Shown: positions 49,901 to 58,929, counted from the stretch's first letter. The stretch is DNA of 64,000 nucleotides from Spisula solida (GCA_947247005.1 OX365948.1:8122001-8186000), one strand, 5' to 3'. Notes: generated by a model not told the origin, from the sequence alone. A program made the numbers and translations.

Positions 49901-52900
49901 AACTCAACTATTTTCTAAAAAAATCAAGGCATAACTTATCTTACCTCATTTTAAGGCAGTCTTTGCTGTTGTTTTTTATACCACTTCTTAACCCGTTTTG
50001 TTTAAGTATAAAGGGTACTGTTTTATCATAGTATCTATACAGATCTTTATGTTACAGACACATTCATATGATAATAATTTCTTTATATATGTTTTTACGA
50101 CTATAAATTAGAGAGTCAATGGCTAGTGAAGCAGTTACTTCATTTACTGATAATTTACATGTATGTTAGTAAAACAGTATCTTGATTTGTAAAGCTTGAA
50201 ATAAAAACATGTTGATTAGATATAATACTGTATAAAACAATGTGCTGTGAATTGAACATGCTGAATGGGATGCCTGTCACAAAGTTTTTCAGCGTTTGTT
50301 CTTAACCAATGGTCGGATTTCAATGAAACTTCACATGAATGCCTGGTACCAAGTCTTGTTGTACATATTGTCAGGATTTTTAGGACAGATTGTTTTTCTC
50401 TGAGTTATGACCCCATGTGGGAGACATACCTTTTTGGTTATTGTGTCAAAAACCTTTCCTAGTTTGTGTGTGTTTTTAGATTGAGCGTAATGAAGAACTT
50501 AGCGTGGAGGTTCTAAATCTGGTGAATACTAAGGCTGCATTGATGAAACAAGTGGCTATATTAAGCAATGGTGAAGGTTACAATCCCGGGGACGCTGAAA
50601 AGGAGGTAGATAGGGTCAAGGCTATTGTTATACAGAAGTCGTCTGGTAAAGTGAAAGCAGAAGACATACTTGGTACACAACGAGACAGAGAGTCTGTGGA
50701 GCATACGGTAAGTCTGGGGAACTCTGTGAGGTATGAGAACTTCTAAGACTTTCTGGACAGTTCCTTGTAAGATTTGGTTGTTTTCATCAAGTTTGAAGTA
50801 TTTTCCTACAATTTTTAGCTCGATTTTGCGAAGGTATAGTCGTGATGGGATCTTGTGCATTAGTTAAGTTTTTTGTCTGAGTCATTTTCTCAACTTGAAA
50901 CTCCACATAGGTATTCAACATCACAAGGGGAGTCCTAACTAACAAGGCTAGTAATCATGTGACCTATATTTATGGAGTTACCTGCCCTTGTTTTGACTGA
51001 AACTTATAAATGATGGTCATTTTTAGCTCCACTATTCATAGAATGAGGGGAGCTATTGCAGTCACCCAAGCGTTGGCGTAATGCTTATGTTAAAGTTTAG
51101 GTACAGGTTTTTTAACCTCTTATATTTTCAAAGTCATTTGAGATATTGCTTTCATACTTTGCATACTTGTTTGCCATCATGACCCCAACCCATATGCTGG
51201 AGAAGGTAACTCTCTCAGGCATTTTGTTGAAGTTATGCCCCCTGTTTCTACTTAGTGCAAATGTTAAAGTTTAGGTACAGGTTTTTTTTACCTCTTAATA
51301 ACCCTCAAAGTGCATTGACATATTGCTTTGATATTTTGCCTACTTATTCACCATCATGACCCAAACCCATACACTGGGGTAGGTAACTCTATCAAGCATT
51401 TTGGTGCAATTATGCCCCCTTTTTCAACTTCGTGCAAATGTTAAAGTTTATGTACAAGTTTTTTCACCTCATATATTTTCAAAGTGCATTCACATATTGC
51501 TCCCTTTTGCATTTTGTTGAAATTTTGCCCCTTTTTGACTTAGAAATGCTTACTTGTTCACCTTCATGACCCAGAGGACCTACACATGAGTAGGTAACTG
51601 TCCTGCATTTTGGCCAAATTATCTCCCTTTTTCGACTCAGAAGCCCTAACCTCTACACAGCAGAGGGTAATGCTGCTGCTATGAAGCATTTTGTTTTGAA
51701 TATATAATGATTATACTATCCTAGCATGGCACTGCAAATAGTGGAGCGCGCTGTTCATGGACAGGTCTTGTTGTTACTACAGTATCAAGTATGAGAAAGT
51801 CATGCTTCCTGCACTCATAGGTGGTGCTTTTGTTTAATCTGACATGATGGCCAGTTGTGTTCCTGCAAGCAGCAGACAACGTGTTCCCCATACATGAGTG
51901 ATATGGAGGACATGAGCACAGCCAATGTAACAGATGAACAGAACTTTCCTGACCCTGAGAGTCAAACCTGGATCTACTGGATGTATTACAGGGCAGTACT
52001 TTATACAACTACAGTCAACTCTCGTTATCTCGAACTCGCTTATATCGAATTTTCCGTTATGTCAAAGTTTTTTTCAAGTCCCGATTTTTCTCCTTCTTTG
52101 TCTATATGAAATCTCGAGACTCATCTCGAAGTTTCGGCTCGAATTCGGCTCGAATTTTTCGTTATGTCGAATTATTTTTTGGTCCCGATTAACCAATTTG
52201 CACTTTAAATCTATTGTTCATCTCGAAGTCGGGTCGAAGTCTGATCGTATTCGACTAGCGTCGAATGTTTTTCACACTTCGCCAGTCTGAAATCTTCGAT
52301 TTACCTGTAATTTTCGCGCCTTCCATTGTTGAACAAATATTTGTTTGCCACAATTTGCGCAAACATGTCATAATACTTCGTGTTACATACTAACATCAAT
52401 AAACATGTCATCTCGAACAATTGTTTGTAAAAATAATAATTAAAATAAAATGCATTTTCTCGAGGAGGAATACATGTACATAAATATCACAACGAGCAAT
52501 TCTCACGAATATGTCGTTCTTACGACCGTAACAATATGGCGGCGTAAAATGACAGAAACTGGAAAACTTTCAACTTCGATGCCGAAAATTCTATCTCGAA
52601 TTTTCGTTATGTCGAAGTAATATCCACGGTCCCGTGAAATTCGAGATAACGAGAGTTGACTGTATGTTAGAAATGGCACTGGGACATTACCCATGCTTGA
52701 CACTCAGTATAGTTAGTTTCAGGTAACTGTTGGTAAGACCGGTGCCAGAATAAAGTGACTGGTTCAAAACAAATTCTACCAACAACTCTAGCCTGATAAG
52801 CTCAATGTTAACATGTCCTAAATGAGTTCCTACTGTATCACATTACATGTAAGGCTGGATGAACTGCATTGACAGGGGAGCACAAATATAAATATATATA

Positions 52901-55900
52901 TGAGAGTTTCAGTGAAGCATGTAGACACGTTATTGTACGTAATGAATGTGTACATGTAACCTGATCTCTAAGTGAAACAATAACAGTGTTAATTCAATCA
53001 TAGAACATTAGAGTAATAAGTACATGTACAATTTGGTAAATTCATTACTGTTTGCGGGTAGTTTTCTTACTTACACATTGTTGATTTATGGCGATAAATA
53101 ATTTTATGTCAAGAGGAGCTAATGATATAAGTGATGAATACAATCAACTTAGCAAATATTTCCATCCTTATAATGTACATGACTATGTATAGGCATGCTT
53201 CTGCTGTTTTGAGTTTAAAAAGAATATAATTAACTGATTCTTTGGTACCCTGCAAAATATGATACCCTCTAATGATTATGGTGGTACGGTATTAAGATTT
53301 ACCTTCGTAAATGAGGGTTTTAAATGGACAGACGCATTGTTTTACAATTTAATATTTTTAAAGTGAACCAATGTATATATATGTATATAGTTGTAGACTT
53401 TTTATTTTAAATGACATTTGAATATGTATTTGTGATAATATTAATTGAAACTATTAGTGGAAATATGCAGTTTAATACTACGGTTTCTTAAATATATAGT
53501 ATGATAAGTCATACAAGACTTAGTGTATCATGTTAGTGAAGCACATATTGAGTTAAATGGATATTTATCGGTTCAAACATATTTAAAATATATATTAATC
53601 ATAAATGTTATTAGGTTTTATGTAAAACAAATAATGATATTAGTTTTAAATAGACTGTACATGTATACTATATATCATCCAGTGGATTAAACTGAGAACA
53701 TAATTATTGTTGATTGAACAATATATCTCCATCATATCATTACTAAGATATTGAAGTAGGACTCTATGGAAATGTGTTAGTAATGTGTAAAAGGGAAGGG
53801 AGATAATTATGTTCCCATCTGTACATACTGGTAGTCAGAGCGGTGTCGCAAAACTGTATGAACTCCAGGTGAATACTCACACATATCACAACCTGTATAT
53901 GGCTATTGTTTGATAGATTAAAATGAATTGTATTATGTTTTATTACCATGATGATAAGTTTATATTGTATTTTGCAATGACCTTATGAGAGATAGCTGGC
54001 TGAGTAATAATTTATGTTTTAGAAAAGGGAGCTAATTTTATTGTGTGTTAATGTAAGAAAATATTGCTATCATGTCAAAATAAATATTATAATGCAAATT
54101 TATATGGGATTTTCTTCAAAATGCAGTATTTTATTAACACATCTAATGAGTATAGTTTTCTTTTTTACTTAGCTAGAGATGTATGCTTCTTGTCTCTTTG
54201 ATATCCAAACTTGAAAGAGTAAAAATAGGACTTTTCCTGGAGAAGCAGTATATTATAAGTCAGGGGTCTCCATAAATTTGAATGTAGCCAGTGATTGCAA
54301 CAAAGTAGTCTGTGGTTTGTTTGTTTGTTTACATGTCATGCAACCATTTATTTCTTTTTATTTTAAACATTGAATTTGTTCGTAGTTGGTGCATGGTAAA
54401 TGAAAGTAAATCCCTCTGTAGTCATTGAAATTGCTGACCGCTGAGCTTGTAGTGATTAGTATAAATTGAGTATAAATTAAATATTTTTACTTATGACACA
54501 GTGGTCTAGTGGCTAACGCTTTTGACTTCTGATCGAGAGGTCCCTGGTTCGAATTGCGGTCGGGGAACTTGGTCATTTTTGTAACTTGAAACTGAAATTT
54601 TCAGTGTTTCCCACCCAACTGACCGTGTGTCACTGCAAAGTATCTGGATAAGGTACATGCTCTATCTGCATTGGTAGAGGGTGAACCTGCGCCCTTGTGG
54701 CTGCAACCCAATAGATAAAGTGCCTTTGAACGTGTGTTCGCATGAAAAAGGCGCTATATATATCTGGTATATATTTTATTTTTATGAGAATCAGTTGTGT
54801 TCAGTTAAACATTTAATATGTCTATGTTTTCTCTGTTACAGCTGTTTGCTAACAAGAAACGTTATGAAGGAGAACTGGAGAGAGTGAGACGTGAGCGGGA
54901 AGATGAACAGGGAAAACTCTCCTTGCAAATGTATGTGCCTATTGTTTGATAAATCTATATACTTTAGCAATTGTATGTGCCTATTGTTTGATAACTCTAT
55001 ATACTTAAGCACTGTTAACTTACCATAATCACAGAAATTGGAGAATAATTAAAAGATAATGTTCTAAATAAATGCTCTCAATACCTTCAATTATTTATTT
55101 CCTATTAAATATTTAACCCAAACTTTATGGTACCATGGCCTAGTCCTGGGAAGTATGATAGCAATAAACCACTCGGCTGTAGCTACAACCCCAAAAAAGG
55201 TTTGGTAATAACCAATATTAATGTGACTTCATGTGCATTTCACCAGTCCAGTAATGGGTTAATACTTGGATAAAACACTGATTGTATGTACGGGAAGAGA
55301 AAGGAATTAATTTAATAGAGAGCGGCCACATATTAATAGCGTGCATACTGGCACTATTGTGATAATGTCCTGGTATATTCTTGAAATCAGCATAATAATG
55401 TATGATTGTGAAACATTGTGAATAATGTATATTCCAGGAGTGATTGCCAGAGAGAGTTAAAGGATACAAGGAATCTGGCAAGAGAAAGACAACATAAGAT
55501 CGCTGAGATCAATGCTGTAAGTAAAATTCTATGAGAAATATAGAATGCCAGTGCTTTGATCTAAATCGTGTAATACATAGAGAGAGTATTTGTTTGTTTC
55601 TTTTGGATATGGTTTCTATCTCATTGTGTAATGTCTGAAATAAATGCAATGTTTTGAGTTGTGAGTGCCTAGCATGTTTCTCATTGTGTAATGTCTGTGG
55701 TAAATTCAATGTTTTTCATGAGTGCCTAGCATGTATCTCATTGTGTAATGTCTGTGATAAATTCAATGTTTTCATGAGTGCCTAGCATGTATCTCATTGT
55801 GTAATGTCTGTGGTAAATTCAATGTTTTCATGAGTGCCTAGCATGTATCTCATTGTGTAATGTCTGTGGTAAATTCAATGTTTCCATGAGTGCCTAGCAT

Positions 55901-58553
55901 GTATCTCATTGTGTAATGTCTGAAATAAATGCAATGTTTTGAGTTGTGAGTGCCTAGCATGTTTCTCATTCTGTAATGTCTGAAATAAATGCAATGTTTT
56001 GAGTTGTGAGTGCCTAGCATGTATCTTATTGTGTAATGTCTGTGGTAAATTCAATGTTTTCATGAGTGCCTAGCAGGTATAATGCATCATTTTAAAATTG
56101 TGCCTTTACATGTATTTTCCCTGGCCACAGTATACACCAGTTAACTGAGATGCATACTTGACAATATATCAGTATTATTGCCATATAATATTGTCAAACT
56201 CATGCTTCTCTGTAATACTGCCATAACAGGGGTTCCATTTGACTCGGGAGTTGGGGTTCTGACCCTTGAAATTTCCAAAAAGCCACATTTTGACCCCCAA
56301 GATTTTTGTTTGAATGGTCATTTTTATGCCCCCCTATCGATAGATGGGGAGGCATATAGTGATTCACCTGTCCGTCCGTTTGTCCGTTCGTCCGTCCGTC
56401 CTGGTTAACCCAGATTGACCGCTTCTTCTAGCATTAATATGGCTTGCTACAAAGCTTTCATACTTGCATGGATGTTGTGTATGAACACTCTCCACACGCC
56501 AGTATCACCTAACCCCATTTTGACCTTCACCTTGACCTAATTTTGGACTTGGACTTATTTATGGACAAGGCTTCCACAGGGGGCATAAGCGTTTATTGAA
56601 CGCAGTCTTGTTTTCTCTCTAAAAATCATGGTTATTTTGCCTACAAAATGGTAAAATTAAGTCAAAAGTATAATGACTCTTCAGTTTCAGAAGCTAGTCG
56701 AACCACTGCTATAAACTTACAAACTCTGACGCAGTGATATCCCTCGCCTCTGCGCTCAGCTCTCATAATAGCAACTTGTAACATTATTGCTGCGAGAAGT
56801 TTGATGAACTTAATGTTATCAATGTTTACATATTTCAGTCATTGATTATGTGTAGAAGTGACAAAGAAGCGTTGGAAGTACAGAACAACAGATTACAACA
56901 TAAAGTGAAGGACTTGGGTGAAGATTACAGAATGAGACTGTGCAAATATGTCGAAGATATTTCAGTATGTCTACATTCACTTTTCTAAAATCTCAATTAA
57001 CCTGTATTTCATCAGTTCTGCTATTATTCAAAAATTGTAATCTTAGCCTGACTCATTGACCCTTTATGGACATCCCTATTAGTAATTTGCAGATTTGATC
57101 TTTCATTGTATATGTACAATTCTAGGTATATTATGATAACACTAGACACAAAGGCAGTGCTAGCATAGTGAGGGTATGAAAATCAGTTGTCAATCGATTT
57201 AACTCTTTACTCGATTGAAACCCAATCTCTTTATAATAATCATACAAATGTTGGGTACACCATTTTAAAACAGCTATTTGAAAACTTACTAGTGATCGAC
57301 ACCCACAATACATTTGCAAATTTTGGAATTTGAAAAATAAGATGAAATACATTTACATGGAGGAAGGATAGATTTATATGTGCATCAATGGAGTGAAGAG
57401 TGAACTGTTATAATGTTCTGTTTTTGTAAGGGCTCTAGTTACCTGTTTGGTGATATTTAGTGTTTCCTAGTTTGGAAATGTTATAATGTATTGAATTTGT
57501 TTGCTTTTTGTTACACTGTTTGATTATTACAAAACTTAGGGCAGAAAGGTTGCAGTAAACCTTAGTAACAGAAAGATACCAGTAAGCCTACATACTCTTT
57601 GCTAGATTTATTATATTGTCTTCCTTCTATTAAGGATTTCTTTCTTTCATGGATGATTTTTCTTGACTTTTTACTCAGTGTATTTCGCACATGTTACCTA
57701 TGAAGCACACAGGTAACTGTATCATTGATTAAGAGTAAAAAATATTTTTTCTTTACCCTTTATTAATGATATACATGTAGTTACCTGCGGTAAAGCATGC
57801 TTATATAAAAAAAATGTTATATATATGCTGCATAAACTCAGTACTAAGACCGTCTTGAAACTAAGGTCGCTTTATGCAGGTCCTAATGGCAGTTTTATTG
57901 TTGTTGTTGTGTTATGTAGGATTACATGGATCGTGGTAGTGGTGTACCGGATGCTAAACGTGAGAAGAAGATGAAGACATATGTTGATAATATGCTGAAA
58001 GATGTAACAATATCACACAAAGAACGAGAAGATCAGTTAAGTCAAGCTGCCCAGCAATACAGGGAACAGAAGAGAAAGTTTGCACATAAATACGAAGAAC
58101 TCCTGGTAGCTTACAGGTATACACTCATTGTCACTTATACTTCATCCAGTGAGTCACTAGAACATAAAATGTGTATGAATTGGAAATTTATGGCGGCCAT
58201 CTTGGAAAATGCTCAAGGGTGACAAAGTGTCATACAACTGATGCTGAAGGAGGATATCTACTTGAACATTTTCTCAGCCATCATTTCAGGTTTACAATTA
58301 ATCCTTAATCAGGTTTTAAGATATTCAATTAAATTAGTATGTTGTTTAAAGTCTATTTACCAAACATGTTAATTTCAGGGATTTGAGGTTATTATGTGAA
58401 CAGCGTGGTATAGATGCAGTAGATCTGGGACCAGATGAACACAAAATGAGTCTCTCAGATCCAGAAATAACGTCCAATCATCTGAAGGAGATCAACCGAC
58501 TCAAGTCAGACCGTGATGAATTAAGGGATCAGCTACAGTCGCTAAAAAACAAG
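31832..58553 (+). CDS. ccdc78: Kinesin-motor CCDC78-like gene, 16 exons, 3' partial
   Basis: Sixteen exons with GT-AG borders join without a phase break into 813 residues. Residues 1-337 are a kinesin-like motor: VVGRIRPS, P-loop GESGSGKTYTM (76-83), switch II ELPGLE (230-235, normally DLAGSE) and YSDSKLTKLLQNELGGN (278-294). The switch I SSRSH signature is not recognisable (AQHNAATVIH, 199-208). From about residue 338 the protein is coiled coil that resembles CCDC78: LLMTEEEKLKLSQTLVEMQI (DUF4472-like), VKDLGEDYRMRL, and REDQLSQAAQQYRE..KYEELLVAYR. CCDC78 acts in deuterosome-based centriole amplification and is a coiled-coil protein in mammals; that the motor works here is inference. An upstream in-frame stop supports the ATG. 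Further C-terminal exons and the stop codon are not found in the window. Confidence 0.85.
32261..32287. repeat. One end of short foldback element (ATCAATGATACAGTTACC)
   Basis: ACTCTTTATCAATGATACAG then TTACCAG, preceded by a poly-A/poly-T block. The same words recur at 38586-38687, 47631-47655, 57710-57787 and 61648-61678. Confidence 0.6.
32422..32639 (+). CDS. ccdc78: CCDC78-like exon 2 (P-loop)
   Basis: Carries LFRSSVDEQIDFFLAGFN and GESGSGKTYTMAGEG, the nucleotide-binding P-loop. Donor G|GTATGT at 32640. A SINE starts 28 bases downstream. Confidence 0.9.
32668..32780 (+). mobile_element. tRNA-derived SINE, short body
   Basis: GGCCTCCGTAGCTCAATGGT (A box) and GGGTTCAAATCCC (B box) at tRNA-like spacing, then TTCAGCATAAAGCTGACTTG and GCTATGCTCGCAT. 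It lacks a paired acceptor stem, so it is a SINE rather than a tRNA gene. In intron 2. Confidence 0.7.
32781..33372. other. Intron 2 remainder
   Basis: No further element recognised; ordinary intron sequence to the acceptor at 33372. Confidence 0.4.
33373..33536 (+). CDS. ccdc78: CCDC78-like exon 3 (motor)
   Basis: Encodes ISLEMYEIYNELIKDLM, the S-x-x-E-I-Y-N-E-x-x-x-D-L strand of kinesins. Acceptor TTGACAG, donor GTAATT at 33537. Confidence 0.9.
33886..34074. repeat. Dispersed repeat abutting exon 4
   Basis: Starts with a TGTC microsatellite and carries ACTGGTCTGACTTCAATGAG, CTTGGTACCATGCC and TTATGACCCCTTGTGGGAGA. The parallel copy at 50262-50440 lies just before exon 11. Confidence 0.65.
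34087..34230 (+). CDS. ccdc78: CCDC78-like exon 4 (degenerate switch I)
   Basis: 48 codons ending AQHNAATVIHIDLQM. The VIHIDL strand fits the strand after switch I, but the serines of SSRSH are absent. Acceptor TTTTCAG, donor GTAAGT. A repeat related to 50262-50440 ends just before the acceptor. Confidence 0.8.
34514..34695. mobile_element. Complete palindromic MITE (TTAAGAAATAAA family)
   Basis: Left arm AAGAAATAAAAATCTGTTTG, GTCGGTGAATAAAA, AATTAAATCACGAGTGCG; the right arm is its inverse (GTGATTTAATTTTCCGCATC, TATTCACCGACAAAATAC, CAGAGTTTTTATTTTGA). About 180 bp that folds on itself. Copies: a half at 9776-9870 and a split copy at 61757-61857 plus 63368-63506. Confidence 0.85.
34696..36474. 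other. Intron 4, left part
   Basis: Holds a small imperfect tandem at 35510-35608 (AGCAAGCTGTTATTGTGTTC-type units, about 32 bp, three to four copies), a dispersed repeat at about 35790-35945 (GACGCTCGAGGTGTAATAC, ACCGATAT, CTTGTAATAT) that recurs at 46720-46870, and a 62-base hairpin at 36137-36198. Nothing coding. Confidence 0.5.
36475..37915. repeat. 22-bp minisatellite with AGGTCA in nearly every unit
   Basis: Unit AGTTATAGGTCATTACTCCC plus two bases, with variants (ACAGGTCA, TGCCGA, TTCAAA, TCTGAAA), about 65 units in 1.44 kb. A higher-order duplication is visible: the run starting CTCAAAGTTATAGGTCATTA at 36662 recurs about 614 bases later at 37276 with the same order of variants. In intron 4. 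Confidence 0.95.
37916..41711. other. Intron 4, middle part
   Basis: AT-rich. Holds two ~65-75-base direct duplicates at 38818-38972 (GAATTGCGAAGTTGAACAAG) and a two-copy 39-40-base repeat at 40186-40265 (GTCTGTCTGACCAGCATTTA), plus the foldback element at 38586-38687. No exon recognised. Confidence 0.45.
38586..38687. mobile_element. Short foldback element, complete copy
   Basis: Inverted words TACTGTATCATTGATTAAGA and TCTTTATCAATGATACAGTT bound a ~100-base unit. Confidence 0.65.
41712..42338 (-). mobile_element. Pearl-like element, copy without tandem core
   Basis: Opens TTATGCCCCCATATCGATAG and ends GCGTTTATTGAACACAGTCT, the inverse of the ends of 5621-7293. It keeps a two-fold duplicated block (TTAACCCAAATTGACCGTTT, TTGCTACAAAGCTTCCATAC) but no ~160-bp tandem array. 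In intron 4. Confidence 0.8.
42339..42915. other. Intron 4, right end
   Basis: No element recognised; the sequence runs to the acceptor TATTCCAG at 42915. Confidence 0.4.
42916..43112 (+). CDS. ccdc78: CCDC78-like exon 5 (altered switch II)
   Basis: Reads SRFTIVELPGLEKL, then EGPALSKALIALNQVVSSLS. This is the switch II strand and following helix of kinesins, with D-L-A-G-S-E changed to E-L-P-G-L-E. It follows an 8.7-kb intron. Confidence 0.9.
43652..43826 (+). CDS. ccdc78: CCDC78-like exon 6 (end of motor)
   Basis: Completes YSDSKLTKLLQNELGGN across the splice and continues to ILNFTTRVTQVKSFPIVND, the last motor helix and a neck-like segment. Donor GTAAAA at 43827. Confidence 0.9.
44110..44262. 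repeat. 36-bp tandem repeat, about four copies
   Basis: Unit TGTTCATGGCAATGGTGCCC plus TGGGCTAGTTACTGTC; one copy is truncated. In intron 6. Confidence 0.9.
44826..45020. repeat. ~80-bp tandem repeat, about 2.5 copies
   Basis: Units share GGTTTGTAAAACATGTTCTC, ATTGGCTGTCCACCTC and ATGTCCAATGTCTATT. In intron 6. Confidence 0.85.
45352..45390 (+). repeat. Solo mariner-like terminal sequence
   Basis: TATGAGGGTTGTCCAGAAAG followed by TTTTGAGACTG resembles the outer end of a mariner element, with a TA before it. I see no matching opposite end nearby. Confidence 0.4.
45546..45694. mobile_element. 149-bp MITE with 11-bp inverted ends
   Basis: CCCTGCGTTCA at the left and TGAACGCAGGG at the right, flanked by CAG on each side (possible 3-bp duplication). 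The interior is full of GGTACGAAACG / GGTACC-like palindromes. Related to the fragment at 3505-3640. Confidence 0.7.
45695..47746. other. Intron 6 remainder
   Basis: Holds the second copy of the GACGCTCGAGGTGTAA dispersed repeat (about 46720-46870) and one end of the short foldback element (47631-47655). The open frame at 46619-47011 crosses the repeat and has no domain. Confidence 0.45.
47747..47881 (+). CDS. ccdc78: CCDC78-like exon 7 (linker)
   Basis: 45 codons, NLLTQYQAKIIDCQQ to IHGLETEN, a mostly polar linker. Acceptor CTTGTAG, donor GTAAGA at 47882. Confidence 0.8.
47998..48129 (+). CDS. ccdc78: CCDC78-like exon 8 (coiled coil)
   Basis: LRLKDENQRLRVRMDSMQQK to LLMTEEEKLK. Starts the DUF4472-like segment. 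Acceptor TTGACAG, donor GTTTCA at 48130. Confidence 0.85.
48414..48500 (+). CDS. ccdc78: CCDC78-like exon 9 (coiled coil)
   Basis: 29 codons, LSQTLVEMQIENNKIREEAE to ELTNK, matching the L-x-x-x-L-V-x-x-Q-I run of CCDC78. Donor GTAATA. Confidence 0.85.
49301..49480 (+). CDS. ccdc78: CCDC78-like exon 10 (coiled coil)
   Basis: 60 codons, IIMLESELIEAQQECDKSRK to LVREHEKE, continuous heptad-like coiled coil. The donor GAG|GTATGA at 49481 is followed 41 bases on by an eight-copy repeat containing GAGGTATGTG. Confidence 0.85.
49522..49833. repeat. 39-bp minisatellite, eight near-perfect copies
   Basis: Unit CCTGGCATCTACTGATGCAG plus GAGGTATGTGTATATAGTG, exactly 8 x 39 = 312 bases. One unit has CCC where the others have GCC at the junction. 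Because 39 is a multiple of three, both strands give long artificial open frames (49458-49934 +, 49508-49867 -). In intron 10. Confidence 0.97.
50262..50440. repeat. Dispersed repeat abutting exon 11
   Basis: CAATGGTCGGATTTCAATGA, CCTGGTACCAAGTC, and TTATGACCCCATGTGGGAGA in the same order as 33886-34074. Confidence 0.65.
50480..50707 (+). CDS. ccdc78: CCDC78-like exon 11
   Basis: 76 codons, IERNEELSVEVLNLVNTKAA to RESVEHT. Acceptor TTTTTAG, donor GTAAGT at 50708. The upstream 40-220 bases are a dispersed repeat. Confidence 0.85.
51021..51690. mobile_element. Repeat element with terminal hairpin and ~178-bp tandem core
   Basis: Starts with the hairpin TTAGCTCCACTATTCATAGA..GGGGAGCT, followed by about two and a half tandem units that share AATGTTAAAGTTTAGGTACA, CATGACCC and TATGCCCCC at a period of about 178 bases (51088, 51259, 51437). 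Its layout resembles the pearl-like and 60407 elements, though the sequence differs. Right border uncertain. Confidence 0.55.
52012..52662. mobile_element. Pogo/Tigger-like MITE
   Basis: Inverted ends CAGTCAACTCTCGTTATCTC and its complement, followed inward by TCGAA-rich text, flanked by TA (52010-52011 and 52663-52664). 651 bp, no transposase. The CAGT..CTCGTTAxxTCGAA ends are typical of pogo/Tigger elements. In intron 11. Confidence 0.85.
52665..54487. other. Intron 11, AT-rich remainder
   Basis: No gene or recognisable repeat beyond simple AT-rich text. Confidence 0.4.
54488..54770 (+). mobile_element. tRNA-derived SINE, long body
   Basis: A box TGGTCTAGTGGCTAACGC, B box TGGTTCGAATTGC, then GACCGTGTGTCACTGCAAAG, TATCTGGATAAGGT, and tail AAGGCGCTATATATATCTGG. 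Same family as 20490-20862. The tRNA-like head is not a tRNA gene. It ends about 70 bases before exon 12. Confidence 0.8.
54842..54930 (+). CDS. ccdc78: CCDC78-like exon 12
   Basis: LFANKKRYEGELERVRRERE to KLSLQ. Donor CAAAT|GTATGT at 54931, with the downstream 43 bases duplicated in tandem. Confidence 0.8.
54929..55013. repeat. Tandem duplication of the exon 12 donor flank
   Basis: TTGTATGTGCCTATTGTTTG..ATATACTTAAGCA-type text occurs twice (54930-54970 and 54973-55014), beginning at the GTATGT donor itself. Confidence 0.85.
55438..55516 (+). CDS. ccdc78: CCDC78-like exon 13
   Basis: Continues as SDCQRELKDTRNLARERQHK to IAEINA in phase. Acceptor ATTCCAG, donor GTAAGT at 55517. A 57-bp minisatellite follows in the intron. 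Confidence 0.8.
55617..56080. repeat. ~57-bp minisatellite, about eight copies
   Basis: Units share ATCTCATTGTGTAATGTCTG, TAAATTCAATGTTTTCA and GAGTGCCTAGCATGTA. Two unit types (GTGGTAAATTC and AAATAAATGC) alternate. In intron 13. Confidence 0.92.
56324..56612 (-). mobile_element. Pearl-like element, minimal copy
   Basis: Opens TTATGCCCCCCTATCGATAG, contains the GTCC/GTCCGTTC microsatellite, one block TTAACCCAGATTGACCGCTT, and ends GCGTTTATTGAACGCAGTCT. 289 bp; both the tandem core and most of the flank are missing. Confidence 0.85.
56839..56964 (+). CDS. ccdc78: CCDC78-like exon 14
   Basis: SLIMCRSDKEALEVQNNRLQ to VKDLGEDYRMRLCKYVEDIS. The LKDEYxxRL-type segment is a CCDC78 landmark. Donor GTATGT. 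Confidence 0.85.
57710..57787. mobile_element. Short foldback element, complete copy
   Basis: CAGGTAACTGTATCATTGAT at the left and ATGATATACATGTAGTTACCTG-like text at the right form a ~78-base hairpin, shortly upstream of exon 15. Confidence 0.7.
57920..58116 (+). CDS. ccdc78: CCDC78-like exon 15 (EELLVAYR)
   Basis: VDNMLKDVTISHKEREDQLS, then QAAQQYREQKRKFAHKYEEL and LVAYR. This is the best CCDC78 match in the gene. Acceptor TATGTAG, donor GTATAC at 58117. Confidence 0.9.
58379..58553 (+). CDS. ccdc78: CCDC78-like exon 16 (last recognised exon)
   Basis: DLRLLCEQRGIDAVDLGPDE, then KEINRLKSDRDELRDQLQSL and KNK, ending at a codon boundary with donor GTTTGT at 58554. The gene must continue, because no stop is reached. 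Confidence 0.85.
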
Positions 58554-58929
58554 GTTTGTGTCAATCTGAATAAAGTATACAATCTTCAAAAATCTTGTTA
58601 AGTAAGGTCTGATGATGGCCTGATGTTGTCGCATTGATACAATTTTTCTGTTATAGCTATTTTAGCTGAGAACCTGTTCGCCAATCGCTGCTCACTTTAT
58701 CAGGATTCCTACTATTCCAGAATAAGCACTAAAAAGAAGGAACATTTCTGCAGAAAATAAAAGTTATTTGATGAAAAACTACCAATTATTGAGTAATGGT
58801 CATTAGATGAATTTAAACCAAAGAACAAATATGTTTGAACAGAGTTATAGGGAAGCTGTAACATCAATAAATGGTGATATTGTAGTAAACTCCTTACTCC
58901 TAAGACCCCTAATATATTTTCCTATAGTA

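Noticed and set aside
49458..49934. 158-codon + strand open frame and 119-codon minus-strand frame
   Set aside because: Both are produced by eight 39-bp repeats whose length is a multiple of three.
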